14,325 nt of DNA, taken from NCBI GenBank assembly GCA_035559315.1, contig DATMBJ010000008.1, forward strand, positions 1 to 14,325, read 5' to 3'. Below are positions 1 through 6,843 of the stretch, piece by piece; the stretch's first letter is position 1; each line of letters starts with the position of its first letter. The notes under the pieces were generated by a model. It ran no database searches, was not told the DNA's origin, and worked only from the letters and a program-made list of their open reading frames with translations. The translations under genes were made by a program, and so were the position numbers. The DNA comes from DATLZM01 sp035559315 (GTDB lineage: Bacteria; Actinomycetota; UBA4738; HRBIN12).

Positions 1-162
1 GAGGTCGAGGGCCTCGGCGCGCTCACGAACCGCATCGTGGCCGGCCCGACCCCGATCCGCGAGGACGTGGGGGCCCAGCCCTCCGAGTCCGAGGAGGTCG
101 TCTCGACCGCCCTCGGCGGGGACTGGGAGTTCCGCGGCATCCGCCCCCCGCGGCGGGGGTAG
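1..162 (+). CDS. C-terminal fragment of a fumarylacetoacetate hydrolase (FAH)-family enzyme
   Basis: Only the last 53 codons are in the window; the gene enters from the left edge and stops at TAG 160-162. The fragment opens with VEVEGLGALTNRIV after the first residue is counted in, which resembles the usual C-terminal strand of FAH-family hydrolases, isomerases and decarboxylases ('VEIEGIGxLxNxVV'). After it comes a tail of about 38 residues, rich in acidic residues and proline, that I do not recognise. In homoprotocatechuate breakdown an FAH-family enzyme (HpaG) decarboxylates and isomerises the product of the HpaE step. An FAH enzyme near hpaD/hpaE-like genes is therefore suggestive, although it lies on the opposite strand with three genes between it and the operon. 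Other FAH enzymes (acylpyruvases, fumarylacetoacetases) are equally possible from so short a piece. Confidence 0.6.
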   Translation, partial: EVEGLGALTNRIVAGPTPIREDVGAQPSESEEVVSTALGGDWEFRGIRPPRRG

Positions 163-174
163 CCCCGCCGCGGG
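147..174 (+). terminator. Perfect 12-bp GC hairpin containing the stop codon of the FAH-family gene
   Basis: Left arm CCCGCGGCGGGG (147-158) pairs perfectly with CCCCGCCGCGGG (163-174) around a GTAG loop that includes the TAG stop codon (160-162). All twelve pairs are G-C. There is no T-tract afterwards, so it would be a T-less hairpin terminator of the kind often proposed in actinobacteria. It separates the FAH-family gene from the ligase gene that starts 86 nt further on. Confidence 0.6.
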
Positions 175-220
175 TCCATCGTCGAGCGACGGACCGGCGC
201 GGCGACCGCGTCCCCTGGAC

Positions 221-226
221 TATCCT
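221..226 (+). promoter_or_regulatory. Possible -10 box upstream of the glutamine-synthetase-family gene
   Basis: TATCCT (221-226) fits the TANNNT pattern and is one of the few AT-richer hexamers in this gap. It lies 35 nt upstream of the ATG, which leaves room for a short leader and the ribosome site at 250-258. No convincing -35 box is found 16-18 nt upstream. The terminator-like hairpin just before supports a separate promoter here, but the call is weak. Confidence 0.3.
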
Positions 227-260
227 GGCGGCTGAACCGTTCGGACGCGAAGGAGGGGCG

Positions 261-1565
261 ATGAACGTCCAGGGGGAGCGCCTCCGCCTCCTCTACCCCG
301 ACCTCCACGGCCTGGACCGCGGGAAGTACGTCTACGGGGAAGAGCGCCGCAAGGCCAACTTCTGCATCGGGGTCTACCCGCTCACCCTCGACCGGGAGAT
401 CATCCCGGTCCCCGGGCTCCAGTTCGACGTCGGGCTGCCCGACATGGAGGCCCACCTCGACGAGAGCACCCTCCGCCAGGGGTGGGAGCCCGACACGGTG
501 GTGGGCCTGGCCGACACGAGATACCGGGGGGAGCCGCTGGCCGTGGATCCCCGGGAGGTCCTGCGGCGGGCCGTGGAGCCGTGGCGGGCGATGGGGCTCG
601 AGCCCCAGCTCGGCTATGAGTTCGAGTTCTACCTGATGGAGCCGGACGGGCAGGGCGGGTGGCGCGAGATGCGGACCCCCGGCGCCCGGGTGTACGGGAC
701 CGGGATGGCGGTCGACCCGCACGGCGTCGTCGAGGACGTGGTCCGGGCCTCCCGGGCCTCGGGGTTCGTGATCGAGGCCTACAACAGCGAGTACGACACC
801 CCGCAGTTCGAGATCAACCTGGAGTACGAGGACGCCCTCCCCGCGGCCGACGCCGCGTTCCTCTGGCGGGTGCTGGCGCGGGAGGTGGCGGCCCGCCGCG
901 GGTTCCACCTCACGTTCCTCCCCCGCCCCTTCGGGGACCGGAGCGGCAGCGGCCTGCACCTGAACATCAGCTTCCGGGACCTCTCGGACGGGTCGAACGC
1001 CCTCACCGACCGGGCGGCGGAGGACGGGCTCTCGAAGCTCGCGCACCGCTGCATCGCCGGGCTCCTCGCGCACCACGAGGGGCTGTCGGGGATCTGCGGG
1101 GCGAACTGCAACTCGTACAAGCGCCTCCAGCCCGACATGCTCGCCGGGTACTGGGCGAACTGGGGCTACGACGACCGCACGGTCACGGTCCGGGTCTCGC
1201 CGGACCGCGGCGCCGCGACCCGCCTCGAGCACCGCGTGGCGGACGCCGCCGCCAACCCCTACTTGGTGGGGGCGGCCCTGCTCCACGCGGCCCGCATGGG
1301 GGTCGAGGGGGAGCTCGACCCCCCGCCCCCGCAACCCGTGGGCGAGGAGCCGAACACCGACCGGCGGGTCCCCCCTACGCTCGAGGCCGCCCTCGAGGCG
1401 CTCGAGGCCGACCGGGAGCTGGTCGAGGCCCTCGGCGCCCCGCTCGTCGAGGCGTTCACGATGATCAAGCGGGCCGAGTGGAAGAAGTACGCGGAGGCCG
1501 TGGGCGACCCCTCGACCACCAAGGTCACGGACTGGGAGCTCGCCTACTACCTCCCGTTCTTCTGA
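261..1565 (+). CDS. Glutamine-synthetase-family gamma-glutamyl-amine ligase (PuuA/GlnA3-like)
   Basis: A 434-residue protein with the full glutamine synthetase fold. The N-terminal beta-grasp has DLHG and GKYV at about 14-24. The catalytic domain carries metal-binding GYEFEF (E120, E122), NSEYDTPQFEINLE with E177 and E184, GSGLH (229-233), NSYKRL (284-289) and RLEHR (321-325). It ends in YYLPFF. The family joins glutamate to ammonia or an amine using ATP. The position that is usually Lys in 'PKPF' is Arg here (PRPF, 221-224), and the second His of the usual H-x-H is Asn (HLN, 233-235). It also lacks the adenylylation-loop sequence expected of housekeeping GlnA. These features suggest an amine ligase like PuuA, GlnA3 or GlnA4 rather than the housekeeping enzyme. 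The ATG is well supported by AAGGAGGGG at 250-258. Its closeness to an aromatic amino acid decarboxylase operon suggests an amine substrate; this is inference. Confidence 0.88.
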   Translation: MNVQGERLRLLYPDLHGLDRGKYVYGEERRKANFCIGVYPLTLDREIIPVPGLQFDVGLPDMEAHLDESTLRQGWEPDTVVGLADTRYRGEPLAVDPREVLRRAVEPWRAMGLEPQLGYEFEFYLMEPDGQGGWREMRTPGARVYGTGMAVDPHGVVEDVVRASRASGFVIEAYNSEYDTPQFEINLEYEDALPAADAAFLWRVLAREVAARRGFHLTFLPRPFGDRSGSGLHLNISFRDLSDGSNALTDRAAEDGLSKLAHRCIAGLLAHHEGLSGICGANCNSYKRLQPDMLAGYWANWGYDDRTVTVRVSPDRGAATRLEHRVADAAANPYLVGAALLHAARMGVEGELDPPPPQPVGEEPNTDRRVPPTLEAALEALEADRELVEALGAPLVEAFTMIKRAEWKKYAEAVGDPSTTKVTDWELAYYLPFF

Positions 1566-1634
1566 CCGGCCGTTCTCCTGACCGGCTCCCGCGGGCGCGG
1601 GCCCCGATCCCGGGCGAACGACCGGTCCGCGCCC

Positions 1635-1663
1635 TTGCGCGCCCTATCGTTCGGTAGCAAAAT
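1635..1663 (+). promoter_or_regulatory. Candidate promoter of the P450 gene
   Basis: TTGCGC (1635-1640) and CAAAAT (1658-1663) are separated by exactly 17 nt. They match three and four of six consensus bases, and the second lies in a rare AT-rich island (AGCAAAATAT). Transcription would begin near 1670, just before the ribosome site at 1680-1686. This argues that the in-frame TTG at 1635 is part of a promoter and not a start codon. Confidence 0.4.
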
Positions 1664-1679
1664 ATCCCCCGGGCGGAGC

Positions 1680-1686
1680 GGAGGAG
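1680..1686 (+). promoter_or_regulatory. Ribosome binding site deciding the P450 start
   Basis: GGAGGAG lies 5 nt before GTG 1692. It supports that start over the upstream in-frame TTG at 1635, which has no such site. Confidence 0.6.
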
Positions 1687-1691
1687 CGGGC

Positions 1692-2942
1692 GTGCGCGTC
1701 GGGAGCCTCGAGGACATCCGGCTCTGGGACCACGACTTCTTCGTCGAGGAGGTCCCCCACTGGGCCTTCGAGCTGCTCCGCCGGGAGGACCCGGTCCACT
1801 GGCAGGAGGAGCCCCCGCCGAACCACGGGTTCTGGGCCGTCACGCGGTTCCGCGACATCGAGGAGGTGCTGAAGGACCCCCGCACGTTCTCCTCGGCCCG
1901 CGGCATCACGCTCGAGGAGCAGAGCCCCGAGGAGGTCGAGGCCCGCCGCTCGATGATCGACATGGACCCGCCGCGGCACACGCGGCTCCGGAAGATCGTG
2001 AGCCCCCTCTTCACCCGGTCCGCCGTCGCCCGCTACGAGGAGCTGTGCCGCGCGCTGGCCCGCAGGGTCCTGGACCACGCGCTCCCCAAGGGCGAGTTCG
2101 ACTTCGTCGAGGAGGTCTCGCGGGAGCTCCCGATCCGCATCCTCGCCCGGATCATGGGCGTGCCCGAGGAGGACACCCCCCAGATCATCGAGTGGGGCGA
2201 CGCGATGATCGCCCAGGCCGACCCGGAGTACTCCTGGGCCGTGATCGACAAGGAGGACACGAGCGAGTACCGGCTGCTCCCGTTCCGGAGCCCCGCCGCC
2301 CTCGACATGATGGCCTACGCCCACCGGTTGGCCGCGGAACGCCGGCGCGAGCCCCGCGACGACCTGGTCACCAAGCTCATCAACGCCGAGGTCGAGGGGC
2401 AGCGCCTCTCCGAGCAGGAGTTCGACAACTTCTTCTGCCTCCTCGCGGTGGCGGGGAACGAGACCACCCGCCACGCCATCAGCCACGGCATGCTCGCCCT
2501 CATGGAGCACCGGGACCAGTGGGACCGGCTCCGACGGGATCCCTCGCTGATGCCCCTCGCCACCGAGGAGATCCTCCGGTGGGCTTCCCCCACGATGCAC
2601 TTCCGCCGGACCGCGACCCGGGACGTCGAGCTCGGCGGGAAGGAGATCCGCGAGGGCGACAAGGTCGTGGTGTGGTTCGTCTCGGGGAACCGGGACGAGG
2701 AGGTCTTCCCCGACCCCTTCCGGTTCGACGTGGGCCGGGACCCCAACCCCCAGATGGCCTTCGGCAGCGGCGGGCCCCACATCTGCCTGGGCGCCCACCT
2801 CGCGCGGCTCGAGATCCGCGTGATGTTCGAGGAGCTCCTCCCGCGCCTCGCCGACATCGAGCTCACCGGCCCCGTCGTCCGCCTCCGCTCGAACTTCATC
2901 AACGGCATCAAGCACATGCCGGTCCGGGTGCGGCTCGCCTGA
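1692..2942 (+). CDS. Cytochrome P450, soluble bacterial class (CYP124/125/142-like)
   Basis: A 416-residue haem monooxygenase using GTG 1692. All family hallmarks are present: DPPRHTRLR (C-helix region, 92-100), the I-helix oxygen-activating AGNET (254-258), the K-helix ExxR (E293, R296), and the haem-binding FGSGGPHICLG (357-367) with axial Cys365. The C-terminus 'RLRSNFINGIKHMPV' (397-411) closely resembles the actinobacterial P450 group that includes the steroid- and lipid-hydroxylating CYP124/125/142 families. The substrate cannot be read from the sequence. The enzyme would need a ferredoxin and reductase encoded elsewhere; none is in the window. It starts 126 nt after the ligase gene, behind its own candidate promoter. 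A role in aromatic hydroxylation for the neighbouring operon is possible but unsupported. A steroid or fatty-acid role fits the family better. Confidence 0.93.
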   Translation: MRVGSLEDIRLWDHDFFVEEVPHWAFELLRREDPVHWQEEPPPNHGFWAVTRFRDIEEVLKDPRTFSSARGITLEEQSPEEVEARRSMIDMDPPRHTRLRKIVSPLFTRSAVARYEELCRALARRVLDHALPKGEFDFVEEVSRELPIRILARIMGVPEEDTPQIIEWGDAMIAQADPEYSWAVIDKEDTSEYRLLPFRSPAALDMMAYAHRLAAERRREPRDDLVTKLINAEVEGQRLSEQEFDNFFCLLAVAGNETTRHAISHGMLALMEHRDQWDRLRRDPSLMPLATEEILRWASPTMHFRRTATRDVELGGKEIREGDKVVVWFVSGNRDEEVFPDPFRFDVGRDPNPQMAFGSGGPHICLGAHLARLEIRVMFEELLPRLADIELTGPVVRLRSNFINGIKHMPVRVRLA

Positions 2943-2997
2943 CCCCGTCGGCGGAGCGCCCCGCGACGCGGTACCGTTGCCCGCGGGCGCGGGGGAA

Positions 2998-3003
2998 GGG
3001 AGG
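2998..3003 (+). promoter_or_regulatory. Ribosome binding site deciding the DUF2630 start
   Basis: GGGAGG lies 6 nt before GTG 3010. It favours that start over an in-frame TTG at 2977, which would add 11 unconserved residues. Confidence 0.55.
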
Positions 3004-3009
3004 CTCGCC

Positions 3010-3252
3010 GTGGACGACCTCGACGTGATCCAGCGGATCGACGAGCTCGCCGCCGAGGAGCACGCGCTCTGGCAGCGGGCCTCCGAGGGCAAGCTCACGC
3101 GCCCGGACCGGGAACGCCTCCGCGAGCTCGAGGTCACGCTGGACCAGTGCTGGGACCTCCTCCGGCAGCGACGGGCCCGGCGCGCCGCCGGGCAGGACCC
3201 CGAGGAGGCTCGGGTCCGGGACCCGAGGACCGTCGAGGGCTACCTCGGCTGA
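3010..3252 (+). CDS. DUF2630-family small protein
   Basis: An 80-residue charged, all-helical protein. The pattern is an N-terminal helix (DVIQRIDELAAEEHALW), a second helix beginning LTRPDRERLRELE, then LDQCWDLLRQRRARRAAG and a short tail ending in VEGYLG. The 'LDQCWDLLRQRRA' block is what I recognise as DUF2630, a small family common in actinobacteria with no known function. A helical hairpin is likely, which suggests a protein-binding role, but that is only inference. The gene is 67 nt downstream of the P450 and could be cotranscribed with it. It is closed by the hairpin at 3272-3295. Confidence 0.8.
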   Translation: MDDLDVIQRIDELAAEEHALWQRASEGKLTRPDRERLRELEVTLDQCWDLLRQRRARRAAGQDPEEARVRDPRTVEGYLG

Positions 3253-3271
3253 CGGCCACTCGGGGTGGAGA

Positions 3272-3295
3272 GGGCGGGAACCTCCGGTCCCGCCC
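3272..3295. terminator. Convergent hairpin terminator between DUF2630 and marR-type genes
   Basis: GGGCGGGA (3272-3279) pairs perfectly with TCCCGCCC (3288-3295). Two further G-C pairs form inside the loop if one A is bulged. It sits in the 100-nt gap where plus- and minus-strand transcription meet, and can act on both. No T-tract follows on either side. Confidence 0.6.
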
Positions 3296-3352
3296 CGGGC
3301 AACGATCGGGTCGGGCGGGGAGGCCGGGCCGGCCGCTCGGCCCAGGGCAGGA

Positions 3353-3865
3353 TCAGGCCTCGGCCCGCCCACGCCCCTCCTGCGTCGCCCGGAGCAGCGA
3401 GCGGAGCATCCCGGCCAGGGCCTCCTGCTCCGCCGGCGAGAGACGCGAGGCCAGGGCGCGTTCCTCCGCGTTGAACCGCGGGAAGAGCTCCTCGATCTTC
3501 CGCAGCCCCTCCTCGGTGAGGGAGACCCGGACCATCCGGCCGTCCTCGGCGTTCCGCCGCCGCCGGACCAGCCCCCGGCGCTCGAGCGTCGTGACCACGC
3601 CGGTGCTGGTCGGCTTGCTGATGCCCACGGCCGCGGCGAGGTCGCGGGACTCCATCTCGCCCCAGACCCAGAGCACCCACAGCGCGACGAACGACGTCCA
3701 CGACAGCCGGTCGGGGGCGAGGACCTCGCGCTCCATGTGCCGGCGGACCGCGGTCGAGGCCCGGAAGAGGTTCGAGACGGCCGCCATCGCGCGGAAGTCG
3801 AGGGGCAGGTGCCCGAGGCGCTCGAGCACCTTCCGCTCCGCGGGCAGGAGGTCGTGCTCGCTCAC
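3353..3865 (-). CDS. MarR-family transcriptional regulator
   Basis: A 170-residue winged-helix protein. Dimerising helices lie at both ends. The DNA-binding core shows the helix-turn-helix ESRDLAAAVGISKPTSTGVV (72-91) and the wing RRRRNAEDGRMVRVSLTEEG (101-120), both typical of MarR proteins. The start GTG (3865-3863) shares four bases with the stop of the decarboxylase gene (GTGA), so translation is probably coupled. The long frame open upstream of this GTG is a shadow of the decarboxylase gene. MarR-type repressors of aromatic pathways, HpaR of the homoprotocatechuate clusters among them, usually respond to the aromatic substrate or an intermediate. As the last gene of the operon it would be autoregulated. 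The best candidate operator is the palindrome at 9247-9264. The ligand is unknown. Confidence 0.92.
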   Translation of the reverse strand: MSEHDLLPAERKVLERLGHLPLDFRAMAAVSNLFRASTAVRRHMEREVLAPDRLSWTSFVALWVLWVWGEMESRDLAAAVGISKPTSTGVVTTLERRGLVRRRRNAEDGRMVRVSLTEEGLRKIEELFPRFNAEERALASRLSPAEQEALAGMLRSLLRATQEGRGRAEA

Positions 3866-5331
3866 CCTGCGCCCCCGGGGTGGCGGCCCCGGCTCACCGC
3901 CCCTCCCCCGCCTTCGGCCAGCACCCGCATCCCGACCTCGCGCGTGATGTCCACGAGCGCCAGCACGTCCTGCTCCGTGGTCCGGAAGTTCACGAAGCAC
4001 GGCCGGAGGTAGACCTCGCCGTCGATCAGCGCCGACGCCAGGTAGACCCGCCCGTCGGCCTGCAGGGCCTTCGCGAGCCGCCAGTTGTGGTCGTTCACGT
4101 CGCGCACCCCCTCCGGCACGTGGCGGAACGGGACGATCGAGAGCTGGGGCGGCGGACCCAGGGTCTCCATGTCGGGCTCCCCCTGGAGCCGGTCGTAGAG
4201 GAGGCGGGCCTCGGCCAGGTTCCGCTCGATGGCCGCGCGGAACTGCGGCGCGCCGTGGGCCCGGAACGCGAGCCAGCACTTCAGGGCGCGGAACGGCCGC
4301 GAGTACTCGAGCGTGATGTCCACCGCGTGGAGCTCGTGCTGCTGGTGCGGGAGGTAGCCCTGCTCGTGGGAGAAGGCCGCGATGAGGTCCTCGGGCCTGC
4401 GGACCAGGACCACCCCGCACGCCTTGGGGACGTAGAGCCACTTGTGGGCGTCCACCGAGACGGAGTCGGCCCGCTCCACCCCGGCGAACAGGTGGGCGTG
4501 GGAGGGGACCGCCGCGGCGGGCAGGCCGTACGCCCCGTCCACGTGGAGCCAGACCCCCCGCTCCTCGCAGACGTCGGCGAGCGGCGCGATCGGATCGATC
4601 GCCCCGGTGAGCGTGGTCCCGGCGGTGGCCACGACCGCGACCGGCACCACCCCCTCCGCCCGGTCCCGGTCGATCGCCTCGGCCACCGCCTCCGGCAGGA
4701 GCCGCCGCCGCTCGTCGATGGGGAGCGCCCGGACCTGGCGGGAGCCCATCCCCAGGAGCTCCACGGCCCGGATCACCGAGTAGTGCACCTCCCGGGAGCA
4801 GTAGACGGCCGCCCGGACCCCGCCCATCCCCTCGGCCCGCGACCCGGGGAGCGCCCGGGTCCGGGCCGCGGCGAGGGCCGTCAGGTTGCTGATCGTGCCC
4901 CCGCTCGTGAACGCCCCCCCCGCGGTGGCGGGGTAGCCGACGAACTCCGCAACCCACCGGACCGCCTGCTTCTCGATCTCGGTGGCGGCCGCGGCGTAGA
5001 CCGCCAGGTTGATGTCGTAGCAGGAGGCGAGGGCGTCCCCGATCGCCCCGATCTCCAGCCCCGAGGAGCCGATGAACGCGAAGTAGCGCGGCCTCGGCTG
5101 GGCGATCGACTCGTCCAGGATGCGGCCGGCGTCGTCCAGCACCTCGTGCACGGGGGACGGCTCCTCCGGCAGCTCGGCCTTGAGGAGGGCGAGCACCCGC
5201 TCGTCCAGGGGCGGTTCCTCCGGCCGGAACCGGTCGAAGCTCCGCCAGGCCTGCGCGATCAGCTCGGCGGCCCGGGCCAGGGCCTCCTCGCGCGGCGCGT
5301 CGAGCCGGAGCGGCCGCTCCTCCCCCGTCAT
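3862..5331 (-). CDS. Group II PLP-dependent decarboxylase, aromatic-L-amino-acid type
   Basis: A 489-residue fold-type I PLP enzyme. Visible elements are TSGGTISNLTAL (142-153), EVHYSV with ring-stacking His183, TAGTT (236-240), HVDGAYG with Asp265, and DAHKW with the PLP Schiff-base Lys297. By alignment with animal aromatic-amino-acid decarboxylase, Tyr326 (GYLPH) matches Tyr332 and His183 matches His192. Changes at those two positions mark aldehyde synthases, so the retained residues favour plain decarboxylation to an amine. Substrate (Tyr, DOPA, Phe or Trp) cannot be settled. The ATG follows GGGGAGGG almost directly, an unusually short spacing, but no better start is seen. It lies 22 nt after the permease and overlaps the MarR gene by 4 nt. 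The C-terminus has an odd Gly-rich tail (AEGGGGAVSRGRHPGGAG). With HpaD and HpaE in the same operon, an aromatic amino acid is the likeliest substrate. Confidence 0.9.
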   Translation of the reverse strand: MTGEERPLRLDAPREEALARAAELIAQAWRSFDRFRPEEPPLDERVLALLKAELPEEPSPVHEVLDDAGRILDESIAQPRPRYFAFIGSSGLEIGAIGDALASCYDINLAVYAAAATEIEKQAVRWVAEFVGYPATAGGAFTSGGTISNLTALAAARTRALPGSRAEGMGGVRAAVYCSREVHYSVIRAVELLGMGSRQVRALPIDERRRLLPEAVAEAIDRDRAEGVVPVAVVATAGTTLTGAIDPIAPLADVCEERGVWLHVDGAYGLPAAAVPSHAHLFAGVERADSVSVDAHKWLYVPKACGVVLVRRPEDLIAAFSHEQGYLPHQQHELHAVDITLEYSRPFRALKCWLAFRAHGAPQFRAAIERNLAEARLLYDRLQGEPDMETLGPPPQLSIVPFRHVPEGVRDVNDHNWRLAKALQADGRVYLASALIDGEVYLRPCFVNFRTTEQDVLALVDITREVGMRVLAEGGGGAVSRGRHPGGAG

Positions 5332-5353
5332 CCCTCCCCGAGTATGCCCCGTC

Positions 5354-6811
5354 TCACCCCCGGAGGTCCTCCAGCACTTCGTGGGCCGGCGCCCGCCCGC
5401 GCACGGCGAGCGTCACGGCGATCCCCAGGACGATCCAGACCAGCCCGATCTTCCAGACCATGTCGAAGGGCGCGGTCGCCTGGTAGATCCCGCCGAAGAT
5501 CGCCCCCACCGACACCGCCAGGCCGACCAGCCCGGCGATCCACACCCCCGCGCGGTTCGGGTGGCCGGCCAGGCCCCGGAACGCCCCGAGGGCGGTGAGC
5601 GCGTACACCAACATGAGGACGAAGCCCCCGTAGGTCGAGAGCCACGCGAACAGCGCGAAGAAGTGGTTCTGACCCGGGAGCGCGAACAGGCCCCGCCAGT
5701 ACTGCGCGAAGAGGATCATCAGCACCGAGAAGGCCTCGACGAAGACGATCGACCCGACCGGCTGACCCCGGCCGTTCACCGCGGCGAGCGGCCCCGGGAT
5801 CCGCCGGTCCCGGGCCAGCGCGAACACCCCGCGGGTGGACGCCGTGGCCGCCCCCAGCCCCACGGCGAGGACGTCGAGGAACACCACGATCTCGAGGAGC
5901 TTCAGCATGAGGTCCGACGCTCCCCCGTACCCCCCGACCGCCGCCGGCGACCCCAGGGCGAACAGCGGCGCCGCCGCCACCTCCGGGTCCAGGAGGACCC
6001 CCAGGTCGAACCCGAAGCCCGCGATCTGCGCGTAGGCCGCGATCAGGTAGTAGGCGGTCACGATCGCCACCGAGAGCAGCACGGCCCGGGGGATCGAGCG
6101 CTTGGGGTTGGCGGTTTCCTCGGCGAGGTTCGCGGCGGTCTCGAACCCCACGAAGATCAGTACCCCGTAGAGGACCCCGAAGAACAGGCCGGTCAGGTTC
6201 GGCGCCTCCGCCGGGTTGAAGGCCCGGGGGCTGTTCACCGGCGCGTTCAGGATCACGTTGACCGAGAACAGGAGCACCACGACCGCTGAGACCAGCGCCA
6301 GGGTGAGCTGGGTCCGGGTGGAGAGCTCCACGCCCGTGTAGAGCACGAGGAACCGGGCGGCCACGTAGACCAGCCCCCAGACCGCCACGGGGAGCACGCC
6401 GCTCACCCCGAACGTGCCCACGAGGATGACGTCGTGGAGGAACCACCCCACGAGCACCGCGATGGCCGACGAGAGCACCGTGGTCCCTCCGTAGTAGATC
6501 CACCCCGCCACCGTGCCCACCCGCTGGCCGAGGCCCAGCGTGACGTAGTCGTAGAGCGAGCCGGCGGCGTGGACCCGCTTCGCGTACTGGGCGACGATCC
6601 AGCCGAGCGCGAACGTCCCCACCGCCGCCAGCAGCACCGCGAACGGTGTGGCGATCCCCGCCCCGTGCCCGGTGGCGCTGGCCCCCGCGATCAGCGGGAT
6701 CAGGAAGGCCGCCGAGAACACCGGGCCGATCAGGCCCACCGATTGCGCGATGACGTCGACGAGGGTCAGGCGCTTCGTCCCGAGCCGCTCGTAGGCCGCT
6801 GCTTCCTCCAC
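5354..6811 (-). CDS. APC-superfamily amino acid permease
   Basis: A 485-residue, very hydrophobic protein with about twelve predicted membrane helices. Helix 1 holds the family's broken-helix region (VGLIGP, 25-30). Helix 6 and the loop after it carry GFETAANLAEE (222-232) followed by NPKRSIPRA (235-243), the signature of amino acid permeases. The product would sit in the cytoplasmic membrane and take up an amino acid or amine by cation symport or exchange. I chose GTG 6811-6809 because AAGGGGG lies 5 nt upstream and MEEAAAYERLGTKRLT is a normal cytoplasmic N-terminus. The longer open frame upstream overlaps the dioxygenase gene and is a shadow. The gap to the dioxygenase is 32 nt. Placed directly before the decarboxylase, it probably supplies its substrate, or exchanges amino acid for amine as in decarboxylase/antiporter pairs. 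Confidence 0.92.
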   Translation of the reverse strand: MEEAAAYERLGTKRLTLVDVIAQSVGLIGPVFSAAFLIPLIAGASATGHGAGIATPFAVLLAAVGTFALGWIVAQYAKRVHAAGSLYDYVTLGLGQRVGTVAGWIYYGGTTVLSSAIAVLVGWFLHDVILVGTFGVSGVLPVAVWGLVYVAARFLVLYTGVELSTRTQLTLALVSAVVVLLFSVNVILNAPVNSPRAFNPAEAPNLTGLFFGVLYGVLIFVGFETAANLAEETANPKRSIPRAVLLSVAIVTAYYLIAAYAQIAGFGFDLGVLLDPEVAAAPLFALGSPAAVGGYGGASDLMLKLLEIVVFLDVLAVGLGAATASTRGVFALARDRRIPGPLAAVNGRGQPVGSIVFVEAFSVLMILFAQYWRGLFALPGQNHFFALFAWLSTYGGFVLMLVYALTALGAFRGLAGHPNRAGVWIAGLVGLAVSVGAIFGGIYQATAPFDMVWKIGLVWIVLGIAVTLAVRGRAPAHEVLEDLRG

Positions 6812-6816
6812 CGCGT

Positions 6817-6823
6817 CCCCCTT
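6817..6823 (-). promoter_or_regulatory. Ribosome binding site deciding the permease start
   Basis: On the minus strand AAGGGGG lies 5 nt before GTG 6811-6809. It supports this GTG as the start inside a much longer open frame. Confidence 0.55.
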
Positions 6824-6843
6824 TCCCTCGAGCCTCGACCCCG

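Noticed and set aside
180..191. Second small inverted repeat CGTCG-AG-CGACG after the FAH-family gene
   Set aside because: The loop would be only two bases, and a four-pair stem is expected by chance in this base composition.
1635..1691. TTG at 1635 as the P450 start
   Set aside because: No ribosome site, unconserved extra residues, and the TTG fits better as part of a promoter. GTG 1692 has GGAGGAG at good spacing.
1644..3137. Minus-strand open frame opposite the P450 and DUF2630 genes
   Set aside because: Antisense shadow; it has Val/Asp/Glu/Leu/Gly-rich composition without domains, and the P450 on the other strand has every family motif.
3866..4957. N-terminal extension of the MarR protein
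   Set aside because: The open frame upstream of GTG 3865 lies wholly inside the decarboxylase gene in another frame and is Arg/Gly/Pro/Ala-rich.
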